Of a stretch of DNA of 64,000 nt, positions 58,444 to 64,000 are shown piece after piece. The notes under the pieces are model-generated. The model worked only from the letters and a program-made list of their open reading frames with translations, searched no databases and had not been told where the DNA came from. The position numbers and the translations under genes were made by a program. Source of the stretch: Strongylocentrotus purpuratus (lineage: Eukaryota; Echinodermata; Echinoidea; Camarodonta; Strongylocentrotidae); contig NW_022145612.1 of NCBI RefSeq assembly GCF_000002235.5, positions 22,183,147 through 22,247,146 on the forward strand, in the 5' to 3' direction. Within the stretch, counting starts at the first letter, position 1; each line of letters begins with the position of its first letter.

Positions 58444-60460
58444 GTTAAATAACGATACATGCATATGTTTATTTAACTTATTAAAGTTTAGATCATCTAG
58501 AGTCTAGAGTCTAACATTAAATCTATCCTTTAGATCTATCAAACTATAACTAGACAAGTCTTACATGTACAAGTGTCACAGGAGCTCTTTTAATTAAAAA
58601 AATAATAATTATGTAGAGTCTATCTAAGTAATTGTTTTCTTGCCAGACATCTTTTTAAATTTTTATAAGCCTCTTTAACTTTACAGAGGGCTAATTTCCT
58701 CTACGTTCCTAAGTATTTTTTTTGTTGGCCCCCAAATAATCTAGATCTGGCATCAAATTCATATTCTGTGTTTAAAGATTAGTAACACTGCATAATAAAG
58801 TTCTGTCGTGCATCAAAATGTCAAGTTTTGATACGTTAATCTTTTTTTATTTTTTTGGTGCTCAGTTGCATTCTCCCTCACAGAAGACATGATGTACAGT
58901 ACATGTATGATTTAATGCACTTCCCTACAGAACTTTGATTGTGTGCCTGTTTTGTGACTATGGTCAATGGTATAAATATTGGTTAATGTGTATTGCCAGT
59001 GAACATGTCTTCTGCCCTCTTGTGTCAGACTTTGGGAAAATGAGCATCATTTTATTCATTGGAATTTATTTGTTATGTTCAGAAATACATATATTTCTGG
59101 CCACATACAGAAGTATACTGAAAATGAAGTATTTGCAGGTATTAGAAGCACAAATTTAATTTTTATGAGAATTACTTTAACAAACACTAACTTTTACCAA
59201 TCTACACATTGTGAAGTCGAAGGGTGAACTTGGTTTATTATAGGGATAATTTAATAGCAGTAGTTAGACTAGTATCACTGATATGCGATATAGGGAGATT
59301 CCACTTGAAATGGACTTCCATACTACACCATATATGATTTTCAAAATCTAAATGTGTCGTAATAGAAAAGTATTGCATTCTTCCATGTATCTGAAAACCT
59401 TATAAGCTGATTGCCAAGATTTGGAACACATTCTACCGGTAAACAAAAGTGAAATGTGTGGAAGTACATTTATTGCATTATTAAACATATACTGTACATG
59501 TACTTCAGCTAAAAAAATAATACACTGTTTTATGACAGGGACTATTTTTGTCCCATGCTGTGCCCAATGTTTGGACATGCATACAAGGGCATTGGTTCTT
59601 TTACGAGAGAGTACATGTAGGTGTGAACTTTGAACACATTCATAAGTAGAGTTGGCAGAGCTTTGTGTTTGCCCTATATGCTAATGTTTTACATTATGTC
59701 AACAGAATTAAAAGAGGTGCAGGCTATAAATCAAGGATGTAGGCCTATCCAATGTATGTTGGGTACATTTATAATCATGTTCTTTGTGGGAAATACATTC
59801 ATAAGATTAGATTCAGTTTAAAGGGAATTTTCTTATACATGTATTAGACTATATTTTTTTTCAATTGTATTCAATATCAAATAGGTTTTGATGTCATCAG
59901 CATTATATTATATTTAATATTTTGAAAGTCTTTTACAGGATGAAATAGAAAGATAAAAAGGGTTTTGAAAGAGTATCACTTTCTTCCATTTTATGAACCA
60001 ATAAATCATGTAATATCTTCCAGGGAATAATTTTCCTGGTATCGCATCGCAATTTGCTATGCATTTTTGCATGACTGCTATACAAAATATCTTTTGTGTA
60101 GCAGTTTTCTTCCATAGAAATGTACAGAATTTCATTTGAAATATTTATCCATCGGCTGAAATTGCTAATCAAAAAATTTGAGGAAAATTATTCCCTGTCT
60201 TCATTATTTCAATCACTAATATAGAGTAGGCAGTTTATGACAAGATAAGATGTTGACCAGCAGATCAAAGTATTTTAATTCTGGTAAGGGTATATAAAAA
60301 CATGGTCATATTAGATATGCTTTCAGTATCATTGACTCCTGGAATACCTCCCGCTGTAATTGTAGTCATAGATGGTAGGTGCCATGAATTTCTGCATTAA
60401 ATACATGTAACTAGATAACGCATGCCCAGTTGCCCACAACAGTAACATTAATTTTGTTGT
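58444..60460. other. no gene seen
   Basis: AT-rich sequence with several ATGTAC/ACATGT motifs and short open frames on both strands. I recognise no domain. Confidence 0.4.
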
Positions 60461-60810
60461 TGGTTTAAAGATGAAGTTGAGTTCTGGTCATGCGATTGCA
60501 TTGTGAAAGAAACTGTGTGGAATCGACTCGAAAAGGTTGATCATCTAGCATATAAGAATTTGTGTGTATTGCAAGGTTCTGGAATCATCAAAATGATAAG
60601 AAATTTGGCCAAGTCTTGGTAAAGTTACAAACACAGTACACAGAAAGATGGGACTACACAAACACGTGGCGTAAAAATCCTACCCCCGAGTTTTATGATG
60701 TTACATGACATATTTAGAATATGAAGGCATCTGAAGAGCCATGCTTTTCAGGAAACATGTCTTATCTGATGTTCTTCCACACTTGCATAATAAGAATGAT
60801 AACGCTCACA
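60461..60810 (-). mobile_element. second copy of the 26714-27139 MITE family, inverted
   Basis: The interior corresponds in reverse to 26890-27090: 'agttctggtcatgcgattgc', 'ttgtgaaagaaactgtg', 'aaaaggttgatcatctagca', 'aaggttctggaatcatcaaa' and 'cagaaagatgggactac'. The perfect 17-bp termini of the other copy are not preserved here, and boundaries are approximate. Confidence 0.55.
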
Positions 60811-61019
60811 AATAATTTTTCACCTCTTCCCAGAACTCGACCTTCTCTTTAAAGTAGACACACGAAGAATCAAAAGTGTTTTTAATTGATGCGAAACTCA
60901 TATCATTGCGAAGGGGAAGCCTTACTGATCAAATACAACAACTCTCCTCTTCAAAATATGTTTCAGGCCCGCAGTAATCAACTCTCAAAAATGTTAGATT
61001 TGAGATCCAGATTTTCTGC

Positions 61020-61190
61020 CTTCAGCGGTCCTTTGTAGAGCGTCAATATTTGTGACGTCACACACCGGACACGGCTGGCTAGCTGCAGACTAATACACGC
61101 GCGACTCCGGTATGCGGCCGGTACCGAGCTGTTTGTCCAGGGTGTGACGTCACTATTCAGACCTCGCTACGCTCGTGTGCTTGGCTTATG
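61020..61190. promoter_or_regulatory. CpG-rich patch with two TGACGTCA palindromes
   Basis: GTGACGTCAC occurs at 61052-61061 and again at 61144-61153, 92 bp apart. The DNA between is CpG-rich and locally palindromic ('cggctggctagctgc', 'gcggccggtaccg'). TGACGTCA is the CRE/ATF consensus. Whether this is a promoter or part of a repeat is undecided, because no exon is visible next to it. Confidence 0.35.
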
Positions 61191-61737
61191 TTCGGGGGCG
61201 CTTGGGGGTCTAAGAAGGGTCTTGAAATGTTGCATTTTACGCCTTTCCATGATATCTATATGATTTCTCAGCAAATTATTTGTATTTTTCAAGAGAAAAT
61301 TTTTCCATCCATATGTAATTTGTTCTAATTATCAGTTGTTAGTAAATTTTCTTTGTGTAGCTCCTTTAAGGCATGTCTTGTATAAAAGTAGGAGATTGAT
61401 ATCTCTTCTGGGAGTTGCACACTTTTTGAAAGAATTTCAAGTGAATTATTTATGTCATTTAGTTGTACATCTCTGAATTTGCATGAAGCATGGGGCCCAT
61501 TTCTCTATGATTTTGAAGAGTCCAATGCAAATAGAATTCAGTTTATTTCATTTTCATCAATATATCAAGTATCTGAGTAATACATATAGACGTATTCAGA
61601 ACAAACAAGGGAATGGGAACAAGAGACAGAGAGAGTTATGTTATGATAAAGTTGGATGAACATTGATAAAGAGGGGAAAGGAAAGAGGAAGTTGTAGAGA
61701 GGAAAAGAGCAGAAAATTGAAACAATTCAGGTTATAA

Positions 61738-61880
61738 AAGGGGAGAGAGGGGAGGGAGGGAGAGAGGGAGGGAGGGAGGGAGGGAGGGAGGGAGGGAGGG
61801 AGGGAGGGAGGGAGGGAGGGAGAGAGAGAGAGAGAGGGAGGGAGGGAGGGGGGGGGGGAGGGGGGGGGGGGGGGGGGGAC
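61738..61880. repeat. (GGGA)n microsatellite with G runs
   Basis: About 17 GGGA/GGAG tetramers plus a short GA run and two G runs (about 61848-61858 and 61861-61878). The Pro/Ser/Leu open frames on the minus strand are read through it. Confidence 0.9.
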
Positions 61881-61899
61881 AGGGAGGGCGGAAGATGTG

Positions 61900-64000
61900 G
61901 GAGGGGGAAGCAAGTTAATGAATACAGGAAATTATGCAAAAATGCTTCATAATGGAGATGCATACATGTACTTGCTTCAGCATATTCTGTTAAAAACCAA
62001 AGTTGCTGCTATGAAAATACATGTACCTGATGAAACAAATATGTCTTGTACATAGTGTATTAAATTGTTTTACTGGTCCTTTGTAGCATAGGGATTTTTG
62101 TTTTTTTAACCAATGCATCTAACTTCCTTTATGGACTACACGTAGATGGAAAGAGCAAAACTCTCTACCAAAATAAAAATGTCAAAAGCTTCTTTAAAAG
62201 CCAACATGTAGGCCCATCAAAAATAATGTTATTCCATATCCAGCATAGCCGATACATTTGTATCTGAACATAGACTACATGTGTTTCTGAATGCAACCTT
62301 TTAGAAACTACAGGGGTTCGTCGTACGAAATGTGCCTCTCAGTGGTTCCGCTGCATACATACTCACACACAAACACACACACACATATACCCCCACACAC
62401 ACCCCTGTGGAAAGTCAACAGAATGAGATGTGAGGGAAGTCACTGGGCATCAATAGCTTTTAATGATGTTTTACGAATGATGGGGCAAGGTCATATCAAA
62501 TAGCGCATCATCTTCATTGTGCAATTGACCATTAATTATTCACAACACTTTATATACATGTATAATGCACATCTTCAATTACACATAAATTATACATGTA
62601 CATCAACCCTTTTACTTTTCATGATTAATTGCTAATCATTATATTGACAACTATCTGTGTTGGATAGCTTGATCATTAGAAGTGAATACTTCTACCGCAA
62701 ATTTGAATGCAATATAAAGCTGTAATTTCTTTAACAAGAAATGCTAGCATGGTATGGATCTTAGGGTTGCAGCACAGAGTTGTTGGAAGACTTTTGATTT
62801 CCAAGTATGTCTATGTGGAAAATAAACGAGAGGGATAAGATTTATTAGGATCTGGATATCCAGCGTATTTTGAATATTTGGACCTGATTGTTTGTATTGA
62901 TTCAGACTTTAAATTCTTTAAAGCTATAAAGAAATACTTTTCCAAAATGAAAGCCATAGATTACTTTACAGTAGCTTGTAGCTTACTGCCGAGTAAGCTG
63001 CTAGCCCTCACCCCAACCAATTTCCTCTGCTTGCCTGGATATGTGCCATATGCCCCCAAGCATGGCTTCATGTACTACCATATTACAGGTATTCATTGCT
63101 GGGGTGCAAGATGCATGTCTTTGCATGCTTCCTTAGAGACGAAATTTAAATGCTGGGAGACAGAGAGAGAGATAGAGAGAGCACTGTCTCAAAACGATGC
63201 ACAAGACAGTAGCAGGATGCTTTATCACGTGAACGTGTTGAAGCAAGGAGAAAGAAAATTAGGCATGAAAGAGTGTACACATGTATGCACTTCAAACATG
63301 GAGAAAAGACTGTGGATGGAATACTTGTGTTATAGACATATATTCATTTGGGGGAAATGTAACCATGTGATCTAGCCTCCCAGGGTTGACTGGCTGCTGA
63401 TCGTAAGCTACATGTATGGTACTGTAGTCTTGCCTTGTCTTACACTTGAGCTATCTTGCATAATGTATTGACTGTTTATGATGTCTTGTGAAGAAGCATT
63501 TGCCAGGATGAGGAGACAACTTTCTGCCAAGCATATTTCGATTCCAGAATGTCTTGCAATTATAGTACGTGTAAGTACAATGTACTTTTAAAGTTACGCT
63601 TTGCTTATGATCGAATGAACATTTTGAAGACTAAGCGGGAACAAACTTGTTCATGGCCTTTGTAATTCTGTTGAAAATTCATTTTAAAACAAAATTTTCC
63701 CTATTTTATCATCTACTTTAGATAGCCACCAAGTATATAGATGGTTATGTTTTTAATAAGAAAACTTAATTTATGATTTTAAAAAAAAGAACAATAACCC
63801 AGTAGAATACTTATTAGTGCATACATGTATGATTTGGATTATGTGTGTGAGGATTATTCTTGAAATTCCCACAAACATGAAAAGTATAATGGGATATATA
63901 TGTAATAATGGCACAGCCGCACAGGCATTCTCATGGTGCTCTACAAAACAAATCAGCTTAAAACTAATGTAAAAGTCCATTTTACGAAGCATTTACAATA
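61900..64000. other. no supported gene; one 165-aa unrecognised open frame
   Basis: A short (CA)n tract lies near 62363-62403. The longest open frame is 62878-63375 on +, 165 aa, with no signal peptide, no domain I recognise, and part of it read through a GAGA tract at 63162-63180. I list it as an observation and not as a gene. Confidence 0.35.

Noticed and set aside
62878..63375. 165-aa open frame near the right end
   Set aside because: No recognisable domain, no signal peptide, part read through a GAGA tract, and no supporting exon structure.

Overview
This 64 kb window is animal genomic DNA. The genes are split by GT-AG introns, coding density is low, and tRNA-derived SINEs, MITEs, foldback elements and long G/C homopolymers fill most of the space. 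The repeat style (frequent AGGCCTA, ACCGGTA and ATGTAC motifs, 'gcgagcgaagcgagc'-like repeats, G/C runs up to about 40 nt) fits a marine deuterostome invertebrate, probably an echinoderm such as a sea urchin. That assignment is from style only, and no mitochondrial or rRNA marker is present to confirm it.

Four protein-coding genes can be supported. (1) 5.9-18.2 kb, + strand: a complete nine-exon TPRA1 (GPR175-like seven-pass membrane protein), 395 aa when spliced. (2) 22.2-30.6 kb, + strand: a six-exon gene for a 221-aa secreted, cysteine-rich protein with a hydrophobic C-terminal tail. (3) 34.9-42.6 kb, - strand: a six-exon paralogue of gene 2, 223 aa, with the same intron phases (1,0,2,0,1). 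Genes 2 and 3 are convergent, and I do not recognise the family. (4) 45.6-47.7 kb, - strand: a single-exon 691-aa type II membrane protein with two tandem GT31 (beta-1,3-galactosyltransferase-type) domains. Only the second keeps the acidic metal-binding motif.

The rest is repeat-rich. TPRA1 introns 2 and 5 each hold a Helitron/HINE-like element with a 16-bp-class terminal palindrome followed by CTAG and an internal minisatellite rich in AGGTCA half-sites. Two hAT-type elements with 8-bp target duplications lie in introns of gene 3. From 48 kb to the right end there is no gene I can support. That part holds a roughly 110-bp minisatellite interrupted by a 766-bp TTAA-flanked piggyBac-like element, a head-to-head SINE pair, two convergent fragments of a non-LTR reverse transcriptase, and several G-rich or GA-rich tracts.

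The four genes show no obvious shared pathway beyond all being membrane or secretory products. The paralogue pair is the strongest candidate for an undescribed family.
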